NCBI RefSeq assembly: GCF_013370205.1
Contig: NZ_JABWGV010000001.1
Span: 124,001-188,000 of the forward strand
DNA: 64,000 nt
Origin: Qipengyuania atrilutea
GTDB taxonomy: Bacteria > Pseudomonadota > Alphaproteobacteria > Sphingomonadales > Sphingomonadaceae
Direction: 5' to 3'
The notes below the pieces were generated by a model, which saw nothing but the letters and a program-made list of their open reading frames with translations, did not search any database and had not been told where the DNA came from. Below are positions 35,282-44,496 of this stretch, in pieces. Position numbers and translations under genes: made by a program. Numbering within the stretch: the stretch's first letter is position 1; each line of letters opens with the position of its first letter.

Positions 35282-35959
35282 TCAGCTCGTGCGGCCGAAT
35301 TTCGCCTCGAACCCTTCCGTGTCGCCTGCCGCGAGAAGGCGGGCCTGCTGCCGCCAGTCGTCGCGCTCTATCCGGCCCTCGAACCGGCCGAGCTGGCCGT
35401 CGATCCGCGCCACATCGGCATCGTCCCATGCCGCGATCTGCGCGAAAGAGGTGACGCCGAGCTCGTTCAGCCGCGCTTTCAGCTTGGGACCCACGCCCTT
35501 GATGCGCGACAGGTCGTCGGCCGCGCTGCTGGTCGCCGCACCCGCATTCTGCTTCTCGGCGTTGTCAGGATCGGGCTCGGGCTTCACCTGTTTCATCGCT
35601 TCGCGCATCGGAATGCCATCGCCCGTTTCGGCGTCGGTGCCGAGCGGCGAGGCGGCGGTGCTGTCGGCATTGGCCGCAGCGGAGGTCGCGCCTGGCGAGG
35701 CGGCCGTGCGCGAGGCTTCGGCGTCTTCACCGTCCGTTGCTGCAATCGACACGCCCGCGCCCTCGTCACCCACGGCCCGCGGCGAGTTGATGAGCGCTTC
35801 GTTGCGGGTGGTCTTCTGCGCGCCTTCGTCGAGCGGATCGGTGCTCGTTCCGGTGACGCGGGTGCGGCGCGTTGCGTGGAAGACGTACCACGCAATGGCC
35901 ACGCCGATCAGGAAGGCGATCGTAATGAGCAGCCAGTATTCTTCGATCATCTGGACCAT
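35282..35959 (-). CDS. Membrane-anchored helix-hairpin-helix domain protein
   Basis: A 225-residue protein (222 if the second Met is used). One transmembrane helix (about 8-27) is followed by a basic stop-transfer, then a long low-complexity Ala/Thr/Asp/Glu linker (about 40-145), then a compact helix-hairpin-helix domain: DDLSRIKGVGPKLKARLNELGV and ITSFAQIAAWDDADVARI-like sequence. Proteins with this domain are often annotated as related to 50S L21 or flap-endonuclease HhH modules, and bind nucleic acid or act as structural modules. It lies downstream of the OmpA gene and a microprotein gene on the same strand. Confidence 0.8.
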   Translation of the reverse strand: MVQMIEEYWLLITIAFLIGVAIAWYVFHATRRTRVTGTSTDPLDEGAQKTTRNEALINSPRAVGDEGAGVSIAATDGEDAEASRTAASPGATSAAANADSTAASPLGTDAETGDGIPMREAMKQVKPEPDPDNAEKQNAGAATSSAADDLSRIKGVGPKLKARLNELGVTSFAQIAAWDDADVARIDGQLGRFEGRIERDDWRQQARLLAAGDTEGFEAKFGRTS

Positions 35960-36007
35960 GATGTCTCTTTCTCCAGTTTGCGCAGGTCATGGGCTGCGCC
36001 GCCCCGT

Positions 36008-36106
36008 TCAATCTTCATCGCTACGCCCCCAGAAGGCCCAACCGATGCCGATGCCGGCGGCGTAGGCGGCCAGCGCGAGAACGATCAGTTCGAACCAGAT
36101 GGGCAT
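36008..36106 (-). CDS. 32-residue single-helix membrane microprotein
   Basis: A short gene read directly from the minus strand: it begins MPIWFELIVLALAAYAAG, continues with IGIGWAFWG and ends RSDED, then TGA. Residues about 5-27 form one hydrophobic helix with a GxGxG pattern, and the C-terminus is charged. TAGGAC just before the ATG provides a ribosome site (AGGA). The start is 3 bp after the OmpA stop, and the stop is 48 bp before the HhH protein start, so it sits inside an operon. The codons are GC-rich like those of neighbouring genes. Function unknown; a helper of either neighbour is plausible. Confidence 0.7.
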   Translation of the reverse strand: MPIWFELIVLALAAYAAGIGIGWAFWGRSDED

Positions 36107-36109
36107 GTC

Positions 36110-36850
36110 CTAGCGCGGTCCCGGCGTATCGACGGGCGTGGGGACGACCGGCTGGGTGGAAATGACCGAGAACTCGATGCGGCGGTTGGCGGGATCGGTC
36201 GGGTCGAGCCCTTCGACCGGCTCCTGCGAGCCGTACCCGGCATAGCGCAGACCGTCACGCGGAATACCGCGGTCGATCAGCGCGTCGCGCACGGCCATCG
36301 CCCGCTCGCGCGACAGGTCGAGGTTCCCCTGTTCGGGTCCGCTGCTGTCGGTATGCCCGCTGATGGCGACGATCGCGCCGAGGCACGGGGCGAGGGCATC
36401 GGCAACTTCGTCGAGCAGTATCAGCGAGTTGCGGTCGATCCTTGCACTCGATTCCTCGAAGCGGATGCTCCGCGCGCGAAGCAGCGCCTGAACGTCGTCC
36501 TGGCAGTGATGCGGGCTGACGACTTCTTCGCTGCTGGCGGCGAACATGGTGCCGTCGGCCCAGTGGACACCGCCGACGCCGGGCAGTGCCGCAATGCCGC
36601 GCGCGACTTTCGCCCGTTTCGTTTCGGACAGGTCCTCGCCGCCCGACAGAAGCACGTGGCGGGCCGGGCTGCCGAAGCGGTCGGCGAAGTCGATCGTTAC
36701 CCCCCGCGCGTCCGCATTCGCAGCCACGCTTTCCGCTTCGGCCTCGAGCTCGGCCACGAAAGCGGGACCGTACATTTGCGCCGTCACGTAAGCGGCACAG
36801 GCGACGAGCACGGCTCCTGCGATGAGGAAAAGAACGGGCGAGAAACGCAT
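36110..36850 (-). CDS. OmpA-family protein with N-terminal membrane anchor
   Basis: A 246-residue protein with an N-terminal hydrophobic segment (about 5-24) and a C-terminal OmpA peptidoglycan-binding domain (about 125-235). The domain signature is visible as SGHTDSSGPEQGNLDLSRERA, AMAVRDALIDRGI, YAGYGSQEP and DPANRRIEFSV. The middle region (about 45-115) has a BON-like look (FADRFGSPARHVLLSGGEDL). A Cys17 in VLVACAAY could be a lipidation site, but the anchor reading is preferred. It is the first gene of an operon with a microprotein and the HhH protein. Confidence 0.88.
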   Translation of the reverse strand: MRFSPVLFLIAGAVLVACAAYVTAQMYGPAFVAELEAEAESVAANADARGVTIDFADRFGSPARHVLLSGGEDLSETKRAKVARGIAALPGVGGVHWADGTMFAASSEEVVSPHHCQDDVQALLRARSIRFEESSARIDRNSLILLDEVADALAPCLGAIVAISGHTDSSGPEQGNLDLSRERAMAVRDALIDRGIPRDGLRYAGYGSQEPVEGLDPTDPANRRIEFSVISTQPVVPTPVDTPGPR

Positions 36851-36945
36851 TACGAGCGTTCTCTAGGCAAACCGCGGCGAAGGCGAAAGAGGCAAAGGCT
36901 CCCTTTGCGGGTTTGCGGTTCGAAGTCCCCGGAGATCGGCAGCGG

Positions 36946-38484
36946 TTACTTCGGCGGCCGGTCGAGGGTGACCGACTTGTCCACGTCGCTCGCGTGGCTT
37001 TTGAAAAGCACGCGGTCTTCCGGCCCGAACCCCTTGCGCCAGATGACGAGGCCATAGGCGAGCAGGATTGCGGGAACGCCGAAGGCAAGCTCCGCCCATT
37101 CGGGCAGGTAGGTAACCGCGAAGCCGACCGCCACGGCGGGGGCGGCAGCGTATACGAGCGCCCAGCGCCAGTTGTTGACCCGGTGGCCGAGGATGCGGGA
37201 AAGCAGCTTCGCTTTCACCAGCGACGCAGTGCCGAGCGCGATCATCAGCGCAATCGCCGCTCCTGCCGCCTTGAACGGTTCGGGATAGCCGTAATGCTCG
37301 ACCAGCAGCATCGCCGCGTAGGTCAGCGCCGCCTGAAACGCGATCGTGGCGAGCGAAATCCACAGATTCCGAACGCGCGCGACATAGACGAGTGCGGCTT
37401 CGGATACGACGGCGGTCGCGGCGACGACCTCGGCGGCAAGCAGGAAGGCAAGCGCGCCCGTGCCGCCGACGAACGCCGGTCCGACGAGTCCCATTACCGC
37501 CTCGCCCGGAATACCGAGCGCCAGCGCGATGCCAGCCTGCGCCGCCACGATCCAGAAGCCGACCTGGCACACCTGTTTCGCGATCGCCTCGTAATTCCTG
37601 ATCTTGAGGTTCTTGGTAATGACCGGACCGAGGATCGGCTCGAAACTCGTCTTCAGCTTCTGCGGCAGGCTCGCGACCTGCTGCGCGACGTAATAGATAC
37701 CGACCGCGCTCGGCGCGGCGAAAAAGCCGAGGATCAGGATGTCGATCCGCCGTGTACCCCATTCGACCGCGTCCGCGGTTGCGAGCGGCAGCGCGCGCCA
37801 CGTCTGCCGCGCCAGCTTGCCCGGTTGCGGGCGCCAGGCGGTCGGCCGGCCGTAGCTCTTGAAGAACGGCCACAGCGCCGTCGCCAGGCCGGCGAAGATC
37901 GAGGCGATATAGGCGAGCGACAGCCCGGCGCCGGGAATGACGAAGTAGAGTGCGCCCGCCATCAGCGAGATCGTCCACGGCTCGACCACGGCGCGCGCGC
38001 GGACGGTCGTCGCGATGTCGTATTTATAGGCCTGCGCGGCGAGCACGATCTCGGTCAGCGCATAGGCCGGGATCGCGAGGACGAGCAGCTTGTCGAGATC
38101 GGAATATTCGCCGCTCGGGAACATCGGGGCAGGCACGAACCACAGGAATACCGCCGCGAGCGACGAGAACAGCAGCGCGAGCAGCATTCCGTCGAACACG
38201 AGGTTGGCGGGATGCTTGTCGTCCTCGCTCAGCCGCTGCGCGAGGCCGCGCTTCTCCCCCAGCGAGCAGATCAGCGCGATGAGTTCGACCACCACCAATG
38301 CGGAGGCGAAGCGGCCGAGCTCTTCGGCACCGTAAAGCCGTCCGGCGATGAACAGAAAGGGGATACGGGCGGCAAGGCGCAGCAGGAAGCCGAAGAAATT
38401 GGTGCGCCCCCCGCGCGCAAGCGCCGCGATGTCGCCATCCGGTTCGCTTCCGGCGGCGGCTGCGCCGGTCGGCGGAATGCTCAT
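36946..38484 (-). CDS. Oligosaccharide/polysaccharide flippase (MOP superfamily, Wzx-like)
   Basis: A 512-residue integral membrane protein with about twelve to fourteen helices and the family's N-terminal pattern (GGRTNFFGFLLRLAARIPFLFIAGRLYGAEELGRFASALVV). Such proteins flip undecaprenyl-linked sugars across the inner membrane. It could serve the exopolysaccharide genes at 24-31 kb, which lack a flippase. It overlaps gpsA by 4 bp and is the last gene of the tsaD-gpsA-flippase operon, so its transcription is tied to housekeeping genes. Confidence 0.88.
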   Translation of the reverse strand: MSIPPTGAAAAGSEPDGDIAALARGGRTNFFGFLLRLAARIPFLFIAGRLYGAEELGRFASALVVVELIALICSLGEKRGLAQRLSEDDKHPANLVFDGMLLALLFSSLAAVFLWFVPAPMFPSGEYSDLDKLLVLAIPAYALTEIVLAAQAYKYDIATTVRARAVVEPWTISLMAGALYFVIPGAGLSLAYIASIFAGLATALWPFFKSYGRPTAWRPQPGKLARQTWRALPLATADAVEWGTRRIDILILGFFAAPSAVGIYYVAQQVASLPQKLKTSFEPILGPVITKNLKIRNYEAIAKQVCQVGFWIVAAQAGIALALGIPGEAVMGLVGPAFVGGTGALAFLLAAEVVAATAVVSEAALVYVARVRNLWISLATIAFQAALTYAAMLLVEHYGYPEPFKAAGAAIALMIALGTASLVKAKLLSRILGHRVNNWRWALVYAAAPAVAVGFAVTYLPEWAELAFGVPAILLAYGLVIWRKGFGPEDRVLFKSHASDVDKSVTLDRPPK

Positions 38485-39476
38485 AACGCGGCTTCGCTCG
38501 TCAGTGGTCGGGCAAGCAGCTGCGCCACGATATCGCGCGGTTCCTTTCCGCCGAGCAGGGCGACGACGGCACGCACGATGGGCATGGAGATGCCTTTCTC
38601 CTGCGCGAGTTGCGCAAGGATCGGCGCGGTATGCGCGCCTTCCGCCACGGTGCGGCGGCCGTGCATGACTTCACCCAGGGACTGGCCTTCGCCGAGAGCC
38701 TTGCCGAGCGCGAAATTGCGGCTCGCGGTGCTGGTGCAGGTGAGGACGAGATCGCCCATGCCGCAGAGCCCCGCCAGCGTCTCGCGCGATGCACCGACCG
38801 CTTCGCCGAAGCGCAGCATCTCGGCATAGCCGCGCGCGATCAGGGAGGCGCGCGCGTTTTGGCCGAGCGCGAGGCCGTTCACCACGCCGCAGGCGATGGC
38901 GAGCACGTTCTTGACCGCGCCCGCGACCTCGGCGCCGATGACGTCGTCCGAGTAATAGGGCCGGAAGGTGGAGCGCGCGATGGCCGGGGCAAGGCGGTCC
39001 CACTGTTCCTCGCCGCCGCTGCAGGCGAGCGTGATCGCGGTCGGCAGCCCCGCGGCGACTTCATGTGCGAAGGTCGGACCGGACAGGACGGCGATGGCGC
39101 TGTCCGGAGCGGCGGCGCGCGCGACCTCGTTCATCATCCGCCCCGTTGCCGCCTCGATCCCCTTGCTGCACAGCACGAGATCGCGCGGGAAGGACGGCAT
39201 TTGGGTAAGCACACTGCCCATGTGTTGCGCCGGGGTGACGACCAGCAGCGCGCAGCATTCGGACATCGCGGCGATGTCGCCGGTGGCGGTGATGGTTTCG
39301 TGGAGTTCGGCGTCGGGCAGGTAATGCTCGTTCCGGCGCTCCCTGTTGATGGTCTCGGCAAGATCTGCCGAGCGCGCCCATAGGCGCACGTCACGGCCGT
39401 CGCTCGCCAGCATGTTCGCGAGCGCGGTTCCCCACGCGCCGGCGCCGAGTACGCCAATCGGACCGCCGTCGCTCAT
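38481..39476 (-). CDS. gpsA: NAD(P)-dependent glycerol-3-phosphate dehydrogenase
   Basis: A 331-residue cytoplasmic enzyme that reduces dihydroxyacetone phosphate to glycerol-3-phosphate for phospholipid synthesis. [17 protein letters not shown] is the NAD(P)-binding start, LCSKGIE and [19 protein letters not shown] are strongly conserved, and [16 protein letters not shown] carries the catalytic Lys. [21 protein letters not shown] is a further GpsA motif. The ATG at 39476 overlaps the tsaD stop by 4 bp; a much longer frame upstream is a non-coding shadow of tsaD. Confidence 0.96.
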   Translation of the reverse strand: MSDGGPIGVLGAGAWGTALANMLASDGRDVRLWARSADLAETINRERRNEHYLPDAELHETITATGDIAAMSECCALLVVTPAQHMGSVLTQMPSFPRDLVLCSKGIEAATGRMMNEVARAAAPDSAIAVLSGPTFAHEVAAGLPTAITLACSGGEEQWDRLAPAIARSTFRPYYSDDVIGAEVAGAVKNVLAIACGVVNGLALGQNARASLIARGYAEMLRFGEAVGASRETLAGLCGMGDLVLTCTSTASRNFALGKALGEGQSLGEVMHGRRTVAEGAHTAPILAQLAQEKGISMPIVRAVVALLGGKEPRDIVAQLLARPLTSEAAL

Positions 39477-40507
39477 GCCTTCACGCCCGCACCACGGACA
39501 CTCTCGGCGTCGGGGTCGAGCGGCCAGCGGGGCCGGGCGGCAATGTCGAGCGGGTCGCTGTGGCCCAGCGCCAGGCGCTCGCATCCCGCCCAGGCGATCA
39601 TCGCGGCATTGTCGGTGCAAAGTGCCGGGGGCGGGGCGGTGAAGCGCATCCCGCGGTTCGTTGCAAAGGTTTCGAGCGCGCCCCGGATCGCGGCATTGGA
39701 AGCCACGCCTCCCGCGACGACCAGCGTATCGGCCGGGGGCGCGCTTCCGATGGCTTTCGCCAGCCGGTCGAGGATGCAGTCGATCGCCGCCTGCTGGAAG
39801 CTTGCGGCAATATCCGCGTCCCGGTGCTCGCCGCTTTCCTTCGCGCGCAGCACCGCGCTCTTGAGACCAGCGAAGGAGAAATGCGGTTCCGCGCTGCCCT
39901 TGAGCGGGCGGGGCAGGGGAACGGCGGCGGCATCGCCTTCGCGCGCCAGTCGCTCGACCGCCGGACCGCCGGGAAAACCGAGGCCGAGAATCTTGGCGGT
40001 CTTGTCGAACGCCTCGCCCAGCGCATCGTCGATCGTTGTCGCGAGGCGCCGGTATTTCCCGACCCCCTCGACCGACAGGATCTGGCAATGCCCTCCTGAT
40101 ACGAGCAGCAGAAGGTAGGGAAACTCCACGCTCGCATCAGCAAGGCGCGGCGAGAGCGCATGCCCTTCGAGATGGTTGAGCGCCATCAGCGGCTTTCCGC
40201 TCGCCATGGCCAGTGCCTTTGCGCTCACCAGTCCGACCATCACGCCCCCGATGAGGCCCGGTCCGGCAGTCGCGGCAATGGCATCGCACTCGTCCAGCGA
40301 CATCCCGGCATCCGCGAGGACCGCCTCGATCATGGGGGCGAGCCGCTCCGCATGGGCGCGGGCGGCAATCTCGGGAACGACACCGCCGTAGGGCGCGTGC
40401 GCTTCGTCCTGCGAAGCGATGTGCTGCGCGAGAATGGTCCTGTCAGTCGTGACCAGCGCCGCCGCGGTTTCATCGCAGCTGGATTCTATGCCAAGGACGA
40501 TCCCCAT
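39473..40507 (-). CDS. tsaD: tRNA N6-threonylcarbamoyladenosine transferase subunit TsaD
   Basis: A 344-residue ASKHA-fold enzyme that transfers the threonylcarbamoyl group to A37 of ANN-decoding tRNAs, with TsaB and TsaE as partners. The metal-binding HxxxH is HLEGHAL, the start [14 protein letters not shown] is diagnostic, and [23 protein letters not shown] and [12 protein letters not shown] are conserved. Normal length. It is divergent from hemC with a 45-bp gap, an arrangement common in alphaproteobacteria. Confidence 0.97.
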   Translation of the reverse strand: MGIVLGIESSCDETAAALVTTDRTILAQHIASQDEAHAPYGGVVPEIAARAHAERLAPMIEAVLADAGMSLDECDAIAATAGPGLIGGVMVGLVSAKALAMASGKPLMALNHLEGHALSPRLADASVEFPYLLLLVSGGHCQILSVEGVGKYRRLATTIDDALGEAFDKTAKILGLGFPGGPAVERLAREGDAAAVPLPRPLKGSAEPHFSFAGLKSAVLRAKESGEHRDADIAASFQQAAIDCILDRLAKAIGSAPPADTLVVAGGVASNAAIRGALETFATNRGMRFTAPPPALCTDNAAMIAWAGCERLALGHSDPLDIAARPRWPLDPDAESVRGAGVKA

Positions 40508-40552
40508 GCGCCTTCCCCTGAACCAGATGCGCCGCTAGGGCAAGCATCCGCC

Positions 40553-41512
40553 ATGACCGCTGACAACTCCCCCGATATCCGCCTTCGTCTCGGCACGCGC
40601 CGGTCTCCCCTTGCGATGGTGCAGGCCGAGGAAGCGCGCAGCCGCCTGTGCGCCGCGCACGGGTTGAGCGAGGAGGCGGTCGAACTCGTCCCCGTCATCG
40701 CCAGCGGCGACCGGATACAGGACCGCCCGCTTGCGGAAATCGGCGGCAAGGCGCTTTGGACCCGCGAACTCGACATCTGGCTGGCGGAAGGGAAGATCGA
40801 CGCGGCGGTCCATTCGATGAAGGACGTCGAGACCATCCGCCCCGCTTCCCTCGCCATTGCGGCGATCCTGCCGCGCGCCGACAAGGCCGACCGGCTGCTG
40901 GGCGCCGCCTCGCTGGCAGAGATCCCTCCAGGCGCGACGATCGGCACCAGCGCACCGCGCCGGGCGGCGCAGCTTCTCCATCACCGTCCCGGCTGCAAGG
41001 TGGTGAGCCTGCGCGGCAATGTCGCGACCCGGATGGCGAAGCTCGCGAGCGGAGAGGTCGACGCGACCTTCCTAGCCGCTGCAGGCCTGTCGCGGCTGGG
41101 CGAAGAGGGCGTGGGAACCGCGCTCGACATAGAGGAATGGCTGCCCGCTCCGGCTCAGGGCGCGATCGGCCTCGAATGCCGCGCCGATGATAGGGAAACG
41201 CGTGCGCTTCTCGCCGCTATCGACCACGCGCCGAGCCACGCCGAACTGACGGCGGAGCGCGCATTGCTGCGCGGCCTCGGCGGCACGTGTCATTCGCCCA
41301 TCGCTGCCGTCAGCCTGCCGCAGGCAGACGGAGGCTGGCTGATGAAAGCGAGCCTGTTCAGTCCCGACGGATCGCTGCGGGTGGACGGCGAATGCTTGTA
41401 TGGCGTAGACGAGATGACCGCAGTCGATACGCTCGCCGCCGATCTGCTGGAGCGCGCACCCGCCACCATTGCAGTCCATTTCGGCCATCATCACGACAGC
41501 GCGGACGAATGA
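40553..41512 (+). CDS. hemC: Porphobilinogen deaminase (hydroxymethylbilane synthase)
   Basis: A 319-residue cytoplasmic enzyme joining four porphobilinogens into hydroxymethylbilane in haem synthesis. RLGTRRSPLAMVQAEE, HSMKDVET and IGTSAPRRAAQLLH are family motifs. The dipyrromethane cofactor is bound by the Cys in LRGLGGTCHSPIAAV. The start at 40553 is 45 bp from the divergent tsaD start; the frame is open further but only within the tsaD antisense region. The stop overlaps hemD by 4 bp (ATGA), coupling the consecutive enzymes. Confidence 0.96.
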   Translation: MTADNSPDIRLRLGTRRSPLAMVQAEEARSRLCAAHGLSEEAVELVPVIASGDRIQDRPLAEIGGKALWTRELDIWLAEGKIDAAVHSMKDVETIRPASLAIAAILPRADKADRLLGAASLAEIPPGATIGTSAPRRAAQLLHHRPGCKVVSLRGNVATRMAKLASGEVDATFLAAAGLSRLGEEGVGTALDIEEWLPAPAQGAIGLECRADDRETRALLAAIDHAPSHAELTAERALLRGLGGTCHSPIAAVSLPQADGGWLMKASLFSPDGSLRVDGECLYGVDEMTAVDTLAADLLERAPATIAVHFGHHHDSADE

Positions 41513-42201
41513 GCCTGCCGCTCGTCATCATTCGCGGCGAACCAAGCGCATCGAGAACGCTCGCGGCAGCGCGAGATGCGGGTATCGATGCGCGGGCATT
41601 TCCGCTGTTCGAAGCGCAAGCACTTCCATGGGAGCCGGCCGATCCGGCGCGCTACGATGCGCTGCTGATCGGAAGCGCGAATGCGGTGCGGCACGGCGGC
41701 AGCGCGCTTGCGGACCTGAAACGGCTGCCGGTTTATGCAGTCGGGCAGGCCACAGCTGCCGCCGCGCGCGAAGCCGGGTTCGATATTGCGCATGTCGGTA
41801 GCGGAGGCTTGCAGAACGTGCTCGACCGGCTGGGTAGCGAGCCGCCGCTGCGTCTGCTACGGTTGGCTGGCGAGAAGCACGTGCCGCTCACTCCGCCAGC
41901 ACGCACGCGGATGGATACGCGCATCGTCTACCGGATCGACGACAAGCCGTTCCCGAGCGCGCTCACCGGTATGCTGAAAGACGGAGCGGTCGCGGCGCTG
42001 CATTCCGCCGAAGCGGCGCTCCATTTCCGCAGCGAATGCGAGCGCGCCGAGCTGGACCTCTCGCGCATCGCGCTTTTCGTCATCGGTCCGCGCGTCGCTG
42101 CTGCCGCCGGGCCGGGCTGGGCAAGCGTAAATTCAGCTTCCACCCCCGATGATACCGCGCTGCTGGCCTTGGCGCAGGGAATGTGCCAGACGGCAGCTTG
42201 A
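41509..42201 (+). CDS. hemD: Uroporphyrinogen-III synthase
   Basis: A 230-residue protein of low sequence conservation assigned mainly by position after hemC and by the HemD pattern: VIIRGEPSASRTLAAARDAG at the start, ALLIGSANAVRHG, VYAVGQATAAAAREAGF, LLRLAGEK, and a second-domain segment with ALHSAEAALHF and IGPRVAAAA. It cyclises hydroxymethylbilane with inversion of ring D. The start overlaps the hemC stop. Confidence 0.9.
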   Translation: MSLPLVIIRGEPSASRTLAAARDAGIDARAFPLFEAQALPWEPADPARYDALLIGSANAVRHGGSALADLKRLPVYAVGQATAAAAREAGFDIAHVGSGGLQNVLDRLGSEPPLRLLRLAGEKHVPLTPPARTRMDTRIVYRIDDKPFPSALTGMLKDGAVAALHSAEAALHFRSECERAELDLSRIALFVIGPRVAAAAGPGWASVNSASTPDDTALLALAQGMCQTAA

Positions 42202-42244
42202 TTACGTAATTGTTACATCCGGTGGGTCGCCGGACGGGAATTCG

Positions 42245-43192
42245 ATGGACGCATATCACGACGAACCGGCCGCGCGGCGGTCCAAAAAGCCGCTGTTGCT
42301 CGCGCTGGGCGGGTCTTTCGCGCTGGGCATCGCGCTCGCCGGGTTCCTGTTCTACCAATACGATCAGAACCGCGACAACATCACCTTCGCCAATGTCGGC
42401 ATGGGCGATGACAGCGAGGTCGAGCCGGAACCGGTCGCTTCGGTCGCAAACGGCGCGGCGCTGCCGTCGCCTTCGCCGTCAGCCACCCGGACTGCGGCCG
42501 CGGCAGAGCGCCGGCAGGCCGTGCAGGGCGAGCAGATCGAAGGGCTCGAGCAGCAGCAGGGCGGCATCGACCAGCGGCTGGCGGCAGCCGAGCAGCGGCT
42601 CGCGCGGCTCGATTTGCAGATGGAAGCCGCCTCCGGCAACGCCGCCCGCGCCGAGGGTCTGCTGATCGCCTTCGCCTCGCGCCGGGCCTTGCAGCGCGGC
42701 GAGCAGCTCAACTATCTCGCCGACCAACTGCGCGTACGCTTCGCCGACCGGCAGCCAAATGCGGTCAACACGCTGATCCAGTTTTCGCAGGATCCCGTAA
42801 CGCTCGACGAACTGCTTGCCCGGCTGGAAGGGCTCGCGCCCGAGCTAGAACGGAGCAGCGACGAGCCTTCGTTCGAGCGGATCAAGCGCGAATTGTCCTC
42901 GCTGTTCGTCATCCGCCGCGACCAGACGCCGAGCCTGATGCCGCAGCGCCGTCTGCGCCGCGCGCGGCTGTTCCTGGAAAGCGGACGGGTCGAACCGGCG
43001 ATCGAGGAAGTGCGCAAACTTCCCGGTGCGGAGCGCGCATCCGGCTGGATCAACGATGCCCAGCGTTACGCCGCGGCCTATCAGGCACTCGATCTGCTCG
43101 AAGCGACCGCGGTGCTCGATACGCGCGGCCTGCGCGACGGGCGCGGCAACCGCGTGCAGCAGCCGAGCCCGGCCGGCAACGAAGCCGAATAG
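42245..43192 (+). CDS. Mitofilin-like (COG4223-type) membrane protein
   Basis: A 315-residue inner-membrane protein with one N-terminal transmembrane helix (about 17-38), a variable Ala/Pro/Ser linker, an Ala/Gln-rich coiled coil (about 95-140) and an alpha-helical C-terminal domain. Alphaproteobacterial proteins of this layout next to hemC-hemD are considered relatives of mitochondrial Mic60/mitofilin, which shapes inner-membrane folds. The assignment is by architecture and position; the mitofilin signature domain is not strongly conserved to my eye. It starts 43 bp after hemD and ends 6 bp from the convergent UbiH-type gene. Confidence 0.78.
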   Translation: MDAYHDEPAARRSKKPLLLALGGSFALGIALAGFLFYQYDQNRDNITFANVGMGDDSEVEPEPVASVANGAALPSPSPSATRTAAAAERRQAVQGEQIEGLEQQQGGIDQRLAAAEQRLARLDLQMEAASGNAARAEGLLIAFASRRALQRGEQLNYLADQLRVRFADRQPNAVNTLIQFSQDPVTLDELLARLEGLAPELERSSDEPSFERIKRELSSLFVIRRDQTPSLMPQRRLRRARLFLESGRVEPAIEEVRKLPGAERASGWINDAQRYAAAYQALDLLEATAVLDTRGLRDGRGNRVQQPSPAGNEAE

Positions 43193-43198
43193 CGCGCG

Positions 43199-44413
43199 CT
43201 ACGCTTCGAGCAGTTCGGGCATGTCGCCGGTAACGCCTCGCGCTTCGTCCATGAACCAGTTCTTGAGCAGCGGCAGGCGCTGAACCCCGCCCATGCCGAA
43301 GCGGCGGATCGCCGAAGCTGCCGGACCGGGCAGCCCGAACAGGCGGGTCAGGCCGTCGGTGGCGAGCGCGACCATGAAGCTGTCGAGCCCGCGCCATTTC
43401 TCGTAGCGGTCCAGGAGCTGTGCATCGCCCGGATCGAGGCCGAGCCGCGCTCCTTCCGCGAGAACTTCGACCAGCGCTCCGACATCGCGGAGACCAAGGT
43501 TGAGGCCTTGTCCGGCGATCGGATGGATGCCGTGCGCTGCGTCGCCGACCAGCGCCAGGCGGCGGTCGGTGATGGTCGCGGTGTGGTGAAAGCCGAGCGG
43601 AAAGGACGAGCGCGGTCCGGCTGCGGTCAGATCGCCGAGGACCCGCCCCATGCGCTTTTCCGCCTCGGCAAGGAACGCGCGGTCGCTCAGCTTCAGCACG
43701 CCTGCCGCGTCCTCTTCCGAAACCGTCCAGACTAGCGCGCTGCGGTGCGTGCCGTCCTCATTGTCCTGCATCGGCAGCAGGGCGAAGGGGCCGGCGGGAT
43801 AGAAGATTTCCCACGCCACGCCGCCGTGCGGTTTGGAATGCGTCAGACCGGCGATGATTGCGCGGTGCTCATATTGCCATTTGGCGACCGCGATGCCCGC
43901 ATCCTCGCGTGTGGGCGAGCCGCGCCCTTCCGCGCCGATCATCAGGCTTGCCTCGAGCCGGGTTCCATCCGACAGTTCGGCAGCCACGCCATGCTCGCCG
44001 CGCGACCGGCTGACGATCTCCGACTTTGCGTGCCAGGCGATCGCCTCTTCCTTCTCTGCCGCTTCGAACAGTGCGAGGCGCAGCGTGCGGTTCGCGAACA
44101 TCCGGCCGAGCGAACCCTCATGCGGCTGCGGCGTGAAGTCGATGCGCCCCGGCTTCATCTGGTCGGTGACGGCGATGCTGCTGATCGGCTGGCCGTATTG
44201 TTCCAGCCCATCGGCAAGGCCGATGTTCGTGAAGAGGTTCCAGCTTGCGGTGGAAATTGCGGATGCGCGCCCGTCGAAGCCCTCGGCCGTAAGCGCTTCG
44301 GGATCGGCGCGGTCGACGACGTGGCTGGTAAAGCCCTTGCGCGCGGCCGCCAGCGCCAGCGTCATGCCGACGAGCCCGCCGCCCAGGATTAGCAGATCGC
44401 GTTTGTCGTCCAT
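43199..44413 (-). CDS. UbiH/UbiF/Coq6-family FAD-dependent monooxygenase
   Basis: A 404-residue flavin hydroxylase of ubiquinone biosynthesis type. LLILGGGLVGMTLALAAARKG is the FAD-binding Rossmann start, and LVGDAAHGIHPIAGQGLNLGLRDVGAL contains the second FAD motif (GD) and family-specific HP...GQG. Such enzymes add hydroxyl groups to the quinone ring; which position (UbiH, UbiF or a broad-range UbiL-like activity) cannot be told here. I chose the ATG at 44413, directly before the Rossmann strand; the frame extends to an ATG at 44461 with no obvious function for the extra 16 residues. Confidence 0.9.
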   Translation of the reverse strand: MDDKRDLLILGGGLVGMTLALAAARKGFTSHVVDRADPEALTAEGFDGRASAISTASWNLFTNIGLADGLEQYGQPISSIAVTDQMKPGRIDFTPQPHEGSLGRMFANRTLRLALFEAAEKEEAIAWHAKSEIVSRSRGEHGVAAELSDGTRLEASLMIGAEGRGSPTREDAGIAVAKWQYEHRAIIAGLTHSKPHGGVAWEIFYPAGPFALLPMQDNEDGTHRSALVWTVSEEDAAGVLKLSDRAFLAEAEKRMGRVLGDLTAAGPRSSFPLGFHHTATITDRRLALVGDAAHGIHPIAGQGLNLGLRDVGALVEVLAEGARLGLDPGDAQLLDRYEKWRGLDSFMVALATDGLTRLFGLPGPAASAIRRFGMGGVQRLPLLKNWFMDEARGVTGDMPELLEA

Positions 44414-44496
44414 GCGCCCGTTCGCTCCATCGCCGCAAGGATTGCGGCTGTCTTGCATCATTGTGAGTTCACCCGGCCCGCTCTAAAGCGCGCGCC

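Noticed and set aside
36913-38829. 638-codon open frame antisense to the flippase and gpsA
   Set aside because: Arg/Asp/Glu-rich low-complexity translation, crossing two real genes on the other strand.
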